Below, in pieces: positions 27,134-36,022 of a stretch of DNA of 64,000 bases. The notes under the pieces were generated by a model. The model had not been told where the DNA came from, did not search any database, and saw nothing but the letters and a program-made list of their open reading frames with translations. Position 1 is the stretch's first letter; each line of letters begins with the position of its first letter. Made by a program: the position numbers and the translations under genes. The stretch covers positions 496,001 to 560,000 of the forward strand of contig NZ_JAOEAL010000001.1 of NCBI RefSeq assembly GCF_029835735.1, given 5' to 3'. The DNA is from Shewanella sp. GD04112 (lineage in GTDB: Bacteria; Pseudomonadota; Gammaproteobacteria; Enterobacterales; Shewanellaceae).

Positions 27134-28432
27134 TTAGCCCTGTTGTTCACGGGCAATGGCGCGATAGCCGATATCGGTACGGAAATACACATCATCCCAG
27201 TGGATTTCATCAACCAGCAGATAAGCGGCTTTTTGTGCTTCGGTCACAGTGTGTCCTAAGGCTGTCGCACATAACACGCGGCCGCCGTTGGTGACCACAT
27301 GGCCGTCTTTCATCTCAGTACCCGCGTGGAAGACCTTGGCATCATGATTACCTAGGCTTAAACCCTGGATCACATCGCCTTTGCGGTAGTCGTCTGGGTA
27401 ACCGCCAGCGGCTAATACAACACCGACTGCGGCGCGTGAATCGTACTCGGCGGTAACTTTATCCAGCTCGCCACGGGTGGCGGCTAAACACAGCTCAACC
27501 AGATCTGACTTGAGGCGCATCATAATAGGTTGGGTTTCTGGGTCGCCAAAGCGACAGTTGTATTCCAGCACTTTGGCGCTGCCGTCTGGTGCGATCATCA
27601 GACCCGCATACAGGAAGCCAGTGTAAACATTGCCTTCAGCTGCCATGCCATCCACCGTTGGGCGGATAACGTTAGCGATTGTCCAATCGTGTACGCTTTG
27701 GGTGACCACTGGTGCAGGAGAGTAAGCGCCCATGCCGCCAGTGTTTGGACCGTGATCGGCGTTATCGCGGGCTTTATGGTCTTGGCTGGTTGCCATCGCG
27801 AGGATATTTTTACCATCGACCATAACGATAAAGCTGGCTTCTTCGCCTTTTAAGAATTCTTCGATAACTACGCGAGAACCGGCATCACCAAACTTGTTGC
27901 CCGCGAGCATATCTTCGATGGCGGCATCCGCTTCGGCTTGGTCTTGGGCGATGATCACGCCTTTACCCGCCGCTAAACCGTCGGCTTTGATGACGACTGG
28001 GTAACCCGTCTTGCCTGTCAGTTCACGTACGAAGGCTTTAGCGTCTTGGATTTCGGTACAGTTTTTATAACCCGCGGTAGGAATATTGTGGCGAGCCAAA
28101 AAGTCCTTAGTGAAGGCTTTAGAACCTTCTAACTGCGCAGCCGCTTTGGTTGGTCCAAAAATGGGCAGACCCGCAGTGTTAAAGGCATCGACCACACCTA
28201 ATACCAGCGGCGCTTCCGGGCCAACGATGGTGAGTTCGATCTGATTGGTTTTAGCAAAATCGAGCAGGGCAGGAATGTCAGTTGCACTGATATTTAAGTT
28301 TTCAAGCTTTGGCTCGAGAGCGGTGCCCGCGTTACCCGGCGCAACATAAACCAGCTCTACCTGAGGTGATTGTGCCGCTTTCCAAGCTAGGGCATGTTCG
28401 CGGCCGCCGCCACCAATAACTAATACTTTCAT
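27134..28432 (-). CDS. purD: Phosphoribosylamine-glycine ligase (GAR synthetase)
   Basis: Purine biosynthesis step 2: ATP-dependent joining of glycine to phosphoribosylamine. ATP-grasp enzyme of 432 aa with N-terminal VLVIGGGGREHALAWK, GPEAPLVLGV, GYPVVIKADGLAAGKG in the ATP-binding fold, and FGDPETQPIMMRLKSD near the metal site. The AGGGATGAC sequence precedes the ATG. It lies 105 bp downstream of purH on the same strand, the usual purHD order, with a hairpin in the gap. Confidence 0.98.
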   Translation of the reverse strand: MKVLVIGGGGREHALAWKAAQSPQVELVYVAPGNAGTALEPKLENLNISATDIPALLDFAKTNQIELTIVGPEAPLVLGVVDAFNTAGLPIFGPTKAAAQLEGSKAFTKDFLARHNIPTAGYKNCTEIQDAKAFVRELTGKTGYPVVIKADGLAAGKGVIIAQDQAEADAAIEDMLAGNKFGDAGSRVVIEEFLKGEEASFIVMVDGKNILAMATSQDHKARDNADHGPNTGGMGAYSPAPVVTQSVHDWTIANVIRPTVDGMAAEGNVYTGFLYAGLMIAPDGSAKVLEYNCRFGDPETQPIMMRLKSDLVELCLAATRGELDKVTAEYDSRAAVGVVLAAGGYPDDYRKGDVIQGLSLGNHDAKVFHAGTEMKDGHVVTNGGRVLCATALGHTVTEAQKAAYLLVDEIHWDDVYFRTDIGYRAIAREQQG

Positions 28433-28502
28433 GTTAAGTCATCCCTTTGAGTTTTAAATTCTTGTGGTTAGATTCTTAGCGCTACAGAGTGCGATAAACG
28501 AA

Positions 28503-28529
28503 ACAGCCAGCACATGGCGTGCTGGCTGT
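28503..28529 (-). terminator. Intercistronic purH-purD hairpin
   Basis: ACAGCCAGCAC and GTGCTGGCTGT form a perfect 11-bp stem around ATGGC just after purH. The minus-strand tail is only TTT, so partial termination or mRNA stabilisation is more likely than full termination. Confidence 0.55.
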
Positions 28530-28537
28530 AGGCGGCA

Positions 28538-30136
28538 TTAGTGACGGAAGTGGCGCATGCCAGTCATCACCATGGCCATGCCGTGCTCATCGGCTGCGGC
28601 GATGATTTCAGCATCGCGCATTGAGCCACCTGGCTGGATGATGCAGCTGATGCCCGCTGCCGCTGCGGCATCGATACCGTCGCGGAATGGGAAGAAGGCA
28701 TCGGACGCCATCACAGAGTTAACCACTTCTAGGCCTTCATCGGCGGCCTTGATACCCGCAATCTTAGCGCTGTAGACGCGGCTCATTTGGCCTGCGCCAA
28801 CACCGATTGTCATGCCGTCTTTTGCGTAAACAATCGCGTTAGATTTAACGAACTTAGCCACTTTCCAGCAGAACATTAAGTCCTTCAGCTCGCTCTCGGT
28901 CGGTTGACGCTTAGTCACGACTTTAATGTCATCTAAGCCAACCATGCCTTGGTCGCGGTCTTGCACCAGCAGACCACCGTTCACGCGTTTATAGTCTAAG
29001 GTCTTGGTCTTAGTATCCCATTGACCGCACTCTAACAGACGCACGTTGGTTTTCTTGGCCACTACATCGCGGGCACCTTGGCTGACAACTGGCGCGATGA
29101 TCACTTCAACGAATTGGCGCTCAACGATAGCGCTAGCGGTTGCTGCGTCTAACTCGCCGTTGAAGGCGATAATGCCGCCAAAGGCTGAAGTTGGGTCAGT
29201 TTGGTAGGCGCGGTTATAGGCATCGAGTAAGTCTTTACCCAGTGCAACACCACATGGGTTAGCGTGTTTAACGATAACGCAGGCTGGCTCGCTGAACTCT
29301 TTCACGCACTCAAGGGCGGCATCGGTATCGGCGATGTTGTTGTAAGACAATGCCTTACCTTGCAGTTGAACTGCAGTTGCGACTGAGGCTTCGTCGATCT
29401 TAGTGTCGACATAGAAGGCCGCAGTTTGGTGGCTGTTTTCACCGTAACGTAGATCTTGCTTCTTCACTAATTGGGTGTTGAAGGTGCGTGGGAACTTAGA
29501 ATCTTCGAAACACTCGTCAGTACTGTGTGCAGGAACCATAGTGCCGAAGTAGTTGGCGATCATGCCATCGTAACCCGCAGTGTGTTCGAAGGCGGCAATC
29601 GCTAAATCGAAACGTGTTGCATGAGTCGTGCTGCCATTGTTGGCAGCCATTTCGGCTAATACGCGGTTATAGTCGGCCGCATTTACCACGATAGTCACGT
29701 CTTTATGGTTTTTCGCCGCGGCGCGCACCATAGTCGGGCCACCGATGTCGATGTTTTCAATCGCATCTTCTAGGGTGCAACCAGCTTTAGCAACGGTATC
29801 GGCAAAGGGGTAGAGGTTAACTGCAACCAGATCGATTGCATTGATGTTGTTGGCAGCCATGACATTTTCATCAAGACCGCGACGCGCCAAAATGCCACCA
29901 TGCACTTTAGGGTGCAGGGTCTTAACGCGACCATCCATGATCTCAGGGTGTCCTGTATAGTCAGATACTTCGATAACAGGCACGCCGTTATCCGCTAACA
30001 AGCGAGCGGTGCCGCCCGTTGACAGCAGTTCAACGCCTTGGGCGTGTAATGCTTTGGCGAATTCGAGAATTCCGGTTTTATCTGAAACGCTTAACAGCGC
30101 GCGACGAATGGGTCTGGCATTATTTGCAACAGTCAT
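28538..30136 (-). CDS. purH: Bifunctional AICAR transformylase/IMP cyclohydrolase
   Basis: Last two steps of IMP synthesis. 532 aa, close to E. coli PurH (529). The N-terminal MGS-like cyclohydrolase part shows ALLSVSDKTGILEFAKALH and STGGTARLLADNGV; the transformylase part shows KHANPCGVA, TSAFGGIIAFN and GAGQMSRVYSAKIA. It ends in the conserved MRHFRH. It heads the purHD unit. The upstream region contains a 7-bp inverted repeat (CCGTAAA/TTTACGG) overlapping a likely promoter. Confidence 0.98.
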   Translation of the reverse strand: MTVANNARPIRRALLSVSDKTGILEFAKALHAQGVELLSTGGTARLLADNGVPVIEVSDYTGHPEIMDGRVKTLHPKVHGGILARRGLDENVMAANNINAIDLVAVNLYPFADTVAKAGCTLEDAIENIDIGGPTMVRAAAKNHKDVTIVVNAADYNRVLAEMAANNGSTTHATRFDLAIAAFEHTAGYDGMIANYFGTMVPAHSTDECFEDSKFPRTFNTQLVKKQDLRYGENSHQTAAFYVDTKIDEASVATAVQLQGKALSYNNIADTDAALECVKEFSEPACVIVKHANPCGVALGKDLLDAYNRAYQTDPTSAFGGIIAFNGELDAATASAIVERQFVEVIIAPVVSQGARDVVAKKTNVRLLECGQWDTKTKTLDYKRVNGGLLVQDRDQGMVGLDDIKVVTKRQPTESELKDLMFCWKVAKFVKSNAIVYAKDGMTIGVGAGQMSRVYSAKIAGIKAADEGLEVVNSVMASDAFFPFRDGIDAAAAAGISCIIQPGGSMRDAEIIAAADEHGMAMVMTGMRHFRH

Positions 30137-30270
30137 TTGGGTACAGGGTCCAGTTATTTTAGTTTCAAGGATCTTTCGGAAAACAGAACAACTTCCATCG
30201 GATTCTGCTTTCCAAAAGCCCCTTGGTCCTACTTATATTTTTTGTCCCAGCGTCAGGCGCGCGTATTCTA

Positions 30271-30290
30271 CCGTAAAACTGGATTTACGG
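30271..30290. promoter_or_regulatory. Inverted repeat in the purH promoter region
   Basis: CCGTAAA-N6-TTTACGG lies about 140 bp upstream of purH, directly beside a minus-strand TAGAAT (-10-like). It does not match the classic E. coli PurR box, so the binding protein, if any, is unknown. Confidence 0.35.
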
Positions 30291-30375
30291 GTGTTTTTTC
30301 TGCGCGATTTCACAATATTGATATCAGAACAAAGTGGAATGATTTTTGGGCGAGGTGTAAATTTCAAAATAGCCC

Positions 30376-30407
30376 TTGACCTTGGAGTAGGCTCTAAGGT
30401 TTATACT
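30376..30407 (+). promoter_or_regulatory. MerR-type promoter/operator of the zntR-permease operon
   Basis: TTGACC (-35) and TATACT (-10) are separated by 20 bp, the overlong spacing that MerR-family activators correct by DNA distortion. Between them lies the dyad ACCTTGGAG-N4-CTCTAAGGT (30379-30400). The layout is that of zntA-type promoters, but here it drives the regulator gene itself. Confidence 0.88.
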
Positions 30408-30472
30408 CGCTTCATCATATTGATTGTCAGTGTTGCTTGAGATGATTCGAGTAAAACTGCAAAGGATTAACT

Positions 30473-30946
30473 ATGTACCGAATTGGTGAGTTAGCCGATT
30501 TATGCGAGGTTAAGGCCGACACCCTCAGATTCTATGAGAAACACGGCCTGCTTTCGCCTTCGAGCCGTACCGACTCTGGCTATCGGGTCTATACCGATGC
30601 CGACGCGGCGCGGCTGCGTTTTATTCTGCGGGCGAAGGCGGTGGGTTTTACCTTAAGTGAAATCAGTGAGTTGTTGTCTATCGATCTCGACAAATCCAAC
30701 TGGGCCTGTGCTGATGTTAAGGGCATGGTCGACCTCAAGCTGGCGCAGGTGCAAGCCAAAATTGCCGAGTTATTGCATTTTCAAACCAGCTTACAGAGTC
30801 TGTCGGATGCTTGCTGCGGCGGGCCGCGTAGCGCCGAACATTGCTCGATTTTAGAGGCGCTGGAGTCGAGTACCGAACGAGTACGCGTTGAGCATGACCA
30901 TGGCGCCGCAGATTGCACCACAACCCTAGATAAGTCAGGGAATTAA
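30473..30946 (+). CDS. zntR: MerR-family Zn(II)-responsive regulator, ZntR-like
   Basis: 157-aa metal-sensing activator. MerR winged helix at the N-terminus (MYRIGELADL, TLRFYEKHGLLSP), dimerisation helix, and metal-binding C-terminal loop. Cysteines C79, C114, C115 and C124 sit exactly where the E. coli ZntR zinc ligands are. The E. coli His119 is Arg here, but His123 adjoins C124, and an extra HDHGAADC tail could add ligands, so the metal preference may differ. It is 2 bp upstream of a Cys-rich permease and has a 20-bp-spacer promoter, so it very likely regulates its own operon. Confidence 0.9.
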   Translation: MYRIGELADLCEVKADTLRFYEKHGLLSPSSRTDSGYRVYTDADAARLRFILRAKAVGFTLSEISELLSIDLDKSNWACADVKGMVDLKLAQVQAKIAELLHFQTSLQSLSDACCGGPRSAEHCSILEALESSTERVRVEHDHGAADCTTTLDKSGN

Positions 30947-30948
30947 TT

Positions 30949-32454
30949 ATGTTATTGAAGAATTTTATCGATCTGTTTTTAGATTCCGCCCCTTGGCTGT
31001 TGCTCGGCTTGATTCTGGCGGGCTTACTTAAAGTGTTTGTGCCTATGGCGTGGATGCAAAAACAGCTCGGCGGACATGGTTTTAAAACCGTGGTGAAGGC
31101 GGCGTTATTGGGCGCGCCTTTACCTCTGTGTTCCTGCGGCGTGATCCCTGCTGCCGTTGGGCTGCGTCGCTCAGGCGCATCGAAAGCGGCAACCACTTCC
31201 TTTTTAGTCTCGACACCTGAGACAGGGGTCGACTCTGTGACCGTTTCCTATGTCTTACTCGGCCCGTTTATGGCGATAGTGCGGCCGATTGCGGCTATCA
31301 CTAGCGCTATTGTCGCGGGTCTTTTAGTAGGGCGTGATGATGACGATGGCAAACCTGCGGCTAAGGCCGAGGCCCTGTCAGACAAGGCCCAGTCAGGTAA
31401 GGCATTCGCTAGCACTGCTCCTGTTGCTTCATGCTGTGCTTCAAAATCTTCGTCGGCAGAGACAGTGGTAAAAGCCGAAGCGGTAAAAAGCTGCTGCGCA
31501 TCGACTAAGGCGCCTGCAATCACGCCGGTTAAATCTTCCTGCTGCGGCAGTGATGGTGCGAAAGCACCATCTACTGAGCCCAAAATCAAAATGACACCTA
31601 TGGCGGCGCCAAGTCTAATGGCAACTGGCGGCTCAAGCATGGGCACTGTCAGTATGGTTAATACTGCTAATGGTGATGGAGCTAAGGCTAATCCTGTTAA
31701 GGTTGAAAGCGCGGGTTCATGCTGTGGCACTCAAACCGCCGCGCCCGAAAAAATCGTGGTGGTGAAGAAAGGCGCCTGTTGTGGCAGCTCTAGTTCGAAG
31801 GCGACTGACAGCCATCAAGCCGAAGGTGAAAGCTGCTGCGCGTCCACGCAGGATATGGCGACTGAGCTTAAGTCAGAATCTGTGATTGCGCGTATCGGGC
31901 TTGGGCTTAAATATGCGGCGACGGATCTGGTGCGTGATACGACCCTCTGGTTGCTGGTGGGTTTATTCTTCGCTGCATTGGTACAAACCTATGTTCCTGC
32001 TGACTTTTTAGCTAAGTGGGGCGATGGATTGCTGGCCATGCTGGTGATGGTGCTAGTGTCTGTACCTATGTATATCTGCGCCACGGCTTCGACGCCGATT
32101 GCGGCGGGCTTGTTGCTCGCTGGCGTATCTCCCGGCGCCGTGCTGGTGTTTATGATGGCAGGCCCTGCGACCAATATCGCGACCTTAGGCGTAGTGACTA
32201 AGGAGCTGGGTAAGCGTGCGCTCTACGGCTATCTTGGCGGCGTGTTAGGTGTTGCCTTAGTTGCTGGTGCCTTAGTGAACTATCTAGTGGCCAACTTTGG
32301 TTTTGAGGTGATGCCACAGATTGGCGAGCAGCACCAAATGTTGCCCGAGTGGTTAGTCGCAGCCTCTGGCATAGTGCTCGCCTTGCTGATGTCGAAGGTG
32401 GTGTTCGAGAAAATCCCCCGCAGTTGGCTGCGCCGCAGTGACTGCTGTTCATAG
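30949..32454 (+). CDS. SO_0444-type Cu/Zn (ArsP-like, DUF318) efflux permease with Cys-pair linker
   Basis: 501 aa. Two permease halves (helices from about 15 to 125 and 325 to 485) flank a cytoplasmic linker of about 180 residues. The linker holds six Cys-Cys pairs (162/163, 182/183, 198/199, 258/259, 277/278, 296/297), and a seventh pair (499/500) sits at the C-terminus. Conserved permease motifs are PLPLCSCGVIP (C61, C63), YICATAST and MAGPATNIATLG. The family has been linked to metal/metalloid export; substrate choice (Zn, Cu, As) is inference. It is co-transcribed with the ZntR-like regulator. Confidence 0.87.
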   Translation: MLLKNFIDLFLDSAPWLLLGLILAGLLKVFVPMAWMQKQLGGHGFKTVVKAALLGAPLPLCSCGVIPAAVGLRRSGASKAATTSFLVSTPETGVDSVTVSYVLLGPFMAIVRPIAAITSAIVAGLLVGRDDDDGKPAAKAEALSDKAQSGKAFASTAPVASCCASKSSSAETVVKAEAVKSCCASTKAPAITPVKSSCCGSDGAKAPSTEPKIKMTPMAAPSLMATGGSSMGTVSMVNTANGDGAKANPVKVESAGSCCGTQTAAPEKIVVVKKGACCGSSSSKATDSHQAEGESCCASTQDMATELKSESVIARIGLGLKYAATDLVRDTTLWLLVGLFFAALVQTYVPADFLAKWGDGLLAMLVMVLVSVPMYICATASTPIAAGLLLAGVSPGAVLVFMMAGPATNIATLGVVTKELGKRALYGYLGGVLGVALVAGALVNYLVANFGFEVMPQIGEQHQMLPEWLVAASGIVLALLMSKVVFEKIPRSWLRRSDCCS

Positions 32455-32468
32455 CGCTGACGCTAACT

Positions 32469-32499
32469 AAAAATCCCCAGCAATGACTGGGGATTTTTT
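32469..32499. terminator. Bidirectional terminator after the permease
   Basis: AAATCCCCAG and CTGGGGATTT pair around CAATGA with A and T runs on both sides. It serves the permease (+) and probably the convergent SPFH gene (-). Confidence 0.93.
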
Positions 32500-32561
32500 A
32501 TGGTAAAGCCTAATGCGTATTGCTAGTGGCAAATAGCTTACTAGCGATGCTTAGTCGTTTA

Positions 32562-33449
32562 TTAGTTCGACTTCTTAGCATCGATAAAGGGCAGGGTGCC
32601 CGTCGGTAGCACTGTGGTGGGCAGCTTGCCATCCCACTTCTCGGCCTTGGTCAGTTCGACAAGGTTTTGGTTTTGTGCCAGTGCCTCGGCGCGGCTCTTA
32701 ATGGCAGAGGCTTCTGCATCCCCTTTGATGCGGATACTTTCAGCCTCGGCCTTAGCGCGGGCGAGCTGCGAGTCGGCTTCTGCCTGCGCTTGAGTCACGG
32801 CGATTTGGGCGCTGACTCTTTCTTTCTCGAGGTTTTGCAGTTGAGTCTGTACCTCAACCTCGGCGCGCATTCTATCTTCTACTGACTTTTCATAGGCGTT
32901 AGAGAAGTCGATATTTTCAATCTGCACCGAAGTGATTTCGATGGGGCCTTTGACTGAGTTGGTGATGGCGCTGGTGACATCGATACCGAATTTGATCCGC
33001 TCCTGCACGACCGAAATCGCGGTGTATTTACCAAAAATGTTTTCGACTTGCGTCGGTACTTGGCGGTCGAGCAGGCGCGCTACCATGGCATCGATACTCT
33101 TAAAGTTGGCATAGACTTCTTCGACGCGATCCGGCGGCACGTTAAAGGTTACCGATGCATTAAGGGTCGCGGGTTGCTGATCGCGGCTATAGGCCTGCAA
33201 TGAGCTGTAGCTGGTGGTGTGGGTTTGGGTCGAGATTTTTACGACTGTATCAAACAGCGGCAGCTTAAAGCCCAGTCCTGGCTCGGCTGTGCCGATGATC
33301 TTACCGTTGCGCAGGATTACCCCACGTTCACCTTGGTCGACCGTATACCAACTACCAAATAATGAGATAAACAGGATCAATAAAATCACCACAGGGATGA
33401 TTTTAGAGAGGCCGATGGAGCTCGGCAGATTGAGTTCACTTTTAATCAT
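32562..33449 (-). CDS. Prohibitin/SPFH-domain membrane protein
   Basis: 295 aa. One N-terminal membrane helix (KIIPVVILLILFISLFGSW), an SPFH/band-7 domain starting YTVDQGERGVILRNGK, then a charged Ala/Glu-rich coiled coil (about 200-265). Proteins of this class form oligomeric membrane microdomain scaffolds and, as HflK/HflC, modulate FtsH. This one stands alone without an NfeD or HflK partner, closer to stand-alone prohibitins. Start ATG 33449 is chosen because AAGGAAG lies just upstream; the frame reaches 33527 without such a site. Confidence 0.88.
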   Translation of the reverse strand: MIKSELNLPSSIGLSKIIPVVILLILFISLFGSWYTVDQGERGVILRNGKIIGTAEPGLGFKLPLFDTVVKISTQTHTTSYSSLQAYSRDQQPATLNASVTFNVPPDRVEEVYANFKSIDAMVARLLDRQVPTQVENIFGKYTAISVVQERIKFGIDVTSAITNSVKGPIEITSVQIENIDFSNAYEKSVEDRMRAEVEVQTQLQNLEKERVSAQIAVTQAQAEADSQLARAKAEAESIRIKGDAEASAIKSRAEALAQNQNLVELTKAEKWDGKLPTTVLPTGTLPFIDAKKSN

Positions 33450-33795
33450 GTAGCTTCCTTTGCTGATATGTTGCGATAGGTGGAATTTAAACTTATCGGG
33501 GTAGAATACGGTTTGTTTTTTAACCATTTAGATTACATTTTGCCGCAAAATGTAACTTAATGGTTAATGCATAGCAATCATCCCTAAGCAAAGTCGTTGT
33601 CACGTGACTCTGATCCTATTCTCCATACTTACAGTGTAAATCTTATTGCGAACTGTTCTCATCAAAGCTAGAGTCCCGCAAATTTACTCAGTTTTTCTAT
33701 GGCTTTCATTGTGTTATTTGGCACTGGTCGCAGGGTGTGACCAAGAAACATGACAGCTAATACGCTAACACTTTGTGGTGAGAGGATACGATCCC

Positions 33796-34050
33796 GTGTT
33801 GCAACTCGTCTTTTTGTTGTCGACGCTTGTAGCCTGCTTGTTATTTTATTTGACCAACAAGCAGCAAAAACTATTGGCAAGCTCCCTTCCTAAGCGGCCT
33901 TGGCGTTTACTCGCCTACGGCATGGCTGTCGCTAGCCTTATTGGCTGGCTCAGCCTTTTTACCCTTAGCGCCGCGATTTTTATTTGGTTAGCCCTGTTGA
34001 TGTTGTTGATTGGGCTAGTGCCTTTTATCTCACTTATCGGGCGGAAATAA
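33796..34050 (+). CDS. Small inner-membrane protein, DUF3325-like
   Basis: 84 aa, three predicted hydrophobic helices with a short basic loop (KQQKLLASSLPKRPWR). The GTG at 33796 is preferred because AGAGGA lies nine bases upstream; a GTG at 33775 in frame has none. It is the first of three tightly spaced genes ending with a PepSY-TM protein, the arrangement seen in siderophore/iron-linked DUF3325-DUF3649-PepSY cassettes. The family assignment is from position and topology. Confidence 0.7.
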   Translation: MLQLVFLLSTLVACLLFYLTNKQQKLLASSLPKRPWRLLAYGMAVASLIGWLSLFTLSAAIFIWLALLMLLIGLVPFISLIGRK

Positions 34051-34053
34051 GCC

Positions 34054-34344
34054 ATGGCGCGTTTAGCTGAGCATGACAAATTACAGCCAGACTGGTGGAC
34101 TAAGTCACTGGCAGGGTTGATTTTAGGCTTCACCTTAGCCTTAGGCCTAGTGGGATTATTTGCTTGGTTTGGCCCGGGCGGAATCGATGCCGACACTAAG
34201 GTGCAGTTCAATATGTGGTTGATTACGCCCATTTGGTTACTGATCTTAAGTTTTAGCTATTTGTTTAAAACTGGACTCAGGGCCATCGGCTATTTGGGCC
34301 TGTTTAACATTTTGACTTATATAGTGTTATATACCTTTAGGTGA
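34054..34344 (+). CDS. Small inner-membrane protein, DUF3649-like
   Basis: 96 aa with three hydrophobic segments (LAGLILGFTLALGLVGLF, WLITPIWLLILSF, YLGLFNILTYIVLYTF). It starts 3 bp after the previous gene and ends 6 bp before the PepSY gene, so the three are one operon. Function unknown; the cassette is generally associated with iron uptake, possibly ferri-siderophore reduction at the inner membrane. Confidence 0.75.
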   Translation: MARLAEHDKLQPDWWTKSLAGLILGFTLALGLVGLFAWFGPGGIDADTKVQFNMWLITPIWLLILSFSYLFKTGLRAIGYLGLFNILTYIVLYTFR

Positions 34345-34350
34345 TAAGGG

Positions 34351-35970
34351 ATGAAAGTTCGCAGTGATGTGTTACGGGTGTATCAGTCTATCCATATTTG
34401 GACTGGGATCATCGCCGGAATCGTATTGTTTATCGGCTTTTATGCTGGTTCGCTCACTATGTTTAAGGGGGCGATTGACGCTTGGTCAATGCCGCCTTCT
34501 GTGACTTTACCGCAAGTCTCAAGCGATAGGCTCGATGATTTAGTGTCGCAGGCGTTAGCGCGGAACGATAAGGCGAAAAACGGCTTTAGTTTGCGCTTGA
34601 ATGATGAGTATCAGTCGCCGATGACCTGGTATCAGCAGGGCTCGGAGCGTGAACTCAGCATGAGTAATCAGCTTTGGCATGCCAGCCTCGACGAGCAGGG
34701 GCAATTAGTCACCCAACTCAGCACGCCAAGCGAGTTGGCCGAGCTGATTGACCAATTACACCGTACTGCGGGGATTGCCGGTGAGGTCGGCCACGATCAG
34801 GCGGGTGTTTATGTGCTGGGTGTTGCCGCCTTCCTATACTTCTTGGCACTTGTTTCTGGGGTGATCTTCTTATTGCCCACCTTAACCAAAAGCTTTTTTG
34901 CCCTGCGTAAAGATAAGGGCGAGAGCCGTTTCTGGCTCGATGCCCATAACTTAGTCGGCATCACCAGCCTGCCATTTCACTTAGTGATCAGTCTGAGCGT
35001 GATAGTGTTTGCCTTCCATGATCAGCTTTATGATGGGCTTAAGCATATGGTTTATGGTGAAAAACCATTATTTGCCCAGCCAGCGCCCGACAGAACGCCT
35101 TACACCATAGCCGATTTACCTAAGATTACAACCGTTCTAGCAAAGGTGCAGGAGTTGGCGCCCGAGTATCAAGTGCATGAAATGACCTTTATGAACTTGA
35201 ATAATCCCCGTGCGACCTTGCGTTTAGGCTTATATAACCCCAATGGTTTTATGCGTGGGCCAGTCACCGACTACTTATACATGCACCCTTATAGTCTTAA
35301 AGTGTCGAATAGCACGATTGATGAGAGTGAAAATGGCATTTGGGCCAGATCGGTCGCGGTATTCTTTGGGCTGCACTTTGGCAGTTATGGGGGCGATCTC
35401 GGGCGTTGGGTATATTTCTTCTTAGGCTTGAGCGGCGCCTTCTTATTTTATAGTGGTAATTTGCTGTGGTTGGAAAAGCGACGCAAAAAACAGGCGAGTG
35501 AGCAGACCCGTGCCAGTCGGTTAATGGCGAGCGCCACCGTGGGGATTTGCTTGGGTTCGGTTGCTGCTCTGGCGGTGAGCATGTTGCTGGGCAAGTGGTT
35601 TTACGTGCATGTGAGTAATATTAATCACCTCTACCTGTGGCTGTATTATCTGGTGTTCGCTGCTTTAGTGGTTTATGCCTTCTGGCGCGGCGCGGCGAGG
35701 GCGGCACTGTTGATTTTACCCCTGTGCGCCTTAGCAACTTTGGCCATGCCTATTACTTCTGTGATTGGGCTGTTAGTGCCAAGTTTAGGCTTATGGGCGC
35801 CCCATTCTGCGGCAACGCTTGGAGTCGATCTAGTGGCGCTCGGCTTTAGCTGTGTGTTCTATTATGGATATCGACTCACGCGCCAGCGCGTGTTCAATGG
35901 TCCGCAGGACAGTGTCTGGGCGATTCCTAGCGCAGAGCCTGTAGCAGCGTTAACGCAACAAACTTCCTAA
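34351..35970 (+). CDS. PepSY-associated transmembrane protein, probable iron reductase-like
   Basis: 539 aa. PepSY-TM architecture: N-terminal helix (SIHIWTGIIAGIVLFIGFYAG) with a His in a VYQSIHIWTG motif, a periplasmic domain, a helix near 150-175, FWLDAHNLVGITSLPFHL with paired His, and a C-terminal multi-helix bundle (about 400-520). Conserved membrane His residues fit heme-b or quinone-linked reduction of ferric siderophores, as shown for FoxB-type relatives; that is inference here. Last gene of the three-gene cassette, followed by a shared terminator. Confidence 0.85.
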   Translation: MKVRSDVLRVYQSIHIWTGIIAGIVLFIGFYAGSLTMFKGAIDAWSMPPSVTLPQVSSDRLDDLVSQALARNDKAKNGFSLRLNDEYQSPMTWYQQGSERELSMSNQLWHASLDEQGQLVTQLSTPSELAELIDQLHRTAGIAGEVGHDQAGVYVLGVAAFLYFLALVSGVIFLLPTLTKSFFALRKDKGESRFWLDAHNLVGITSLPFHLVISLSVIVFAFHDQLYDGLKHMVYGEKPLFAQPAPDRTPYTIADLPKITTVLAKVQELAPEYQVHEMTFMNLNNPRATLRLGLYNPNGFMRGPVTDYLYMHPYSLKVSNSTIDESENGIWARSVAVFFGLHFGSYGGDLGRWVYFFLGLSGAFLFYSGNLLWLEKRRKKQASEQTRASRLMASATVGICLGSVAALAVSMLLGKWFYVHVSNINHLYLWLYYLVFAALVVYAFWRGAARAALLILPLCALATLAMPITSVIGLLVPSLGLWAPHSAATLGVDLVALGFSCVFYYGYRLTRQRVFNGPQDSVWAIPSAEPVAALTQQTS

Positions 35971-35971
35971 C

Positions 35972-36004
35972 AAAATGGGCGCCCTTATCGGCGCCCATTT
36001 TTAT
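35972..36004. terminator. Bidirectional terminator between PepSY and MFS genes
   Basis: AAAATGGGCGCC and GGCGCCCATTTT are exact complements around CTTATC with a T run after. It serves both convergent genes. Confidence 0.94.
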
Positions 36005-36022
36005 TCACTCGGTCAACCAGTA

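Larger units (their letters stand above)
30137..30472. other. purH-zntR divergent promoter region (336 bp)
   Basis: Contains a probable purH operator at 30271-30290 and the MerR-type promoter at 30376-30407, both listed separately. No reading frame or RNA gene is seen. Confidence 0.7.

Noticed and set aside
31248..31730. 160-codon minus-strand frame within the efflux permease
   Set aside because: Antisense of the repetitive Cys/Ala/Ser linker; no SD.
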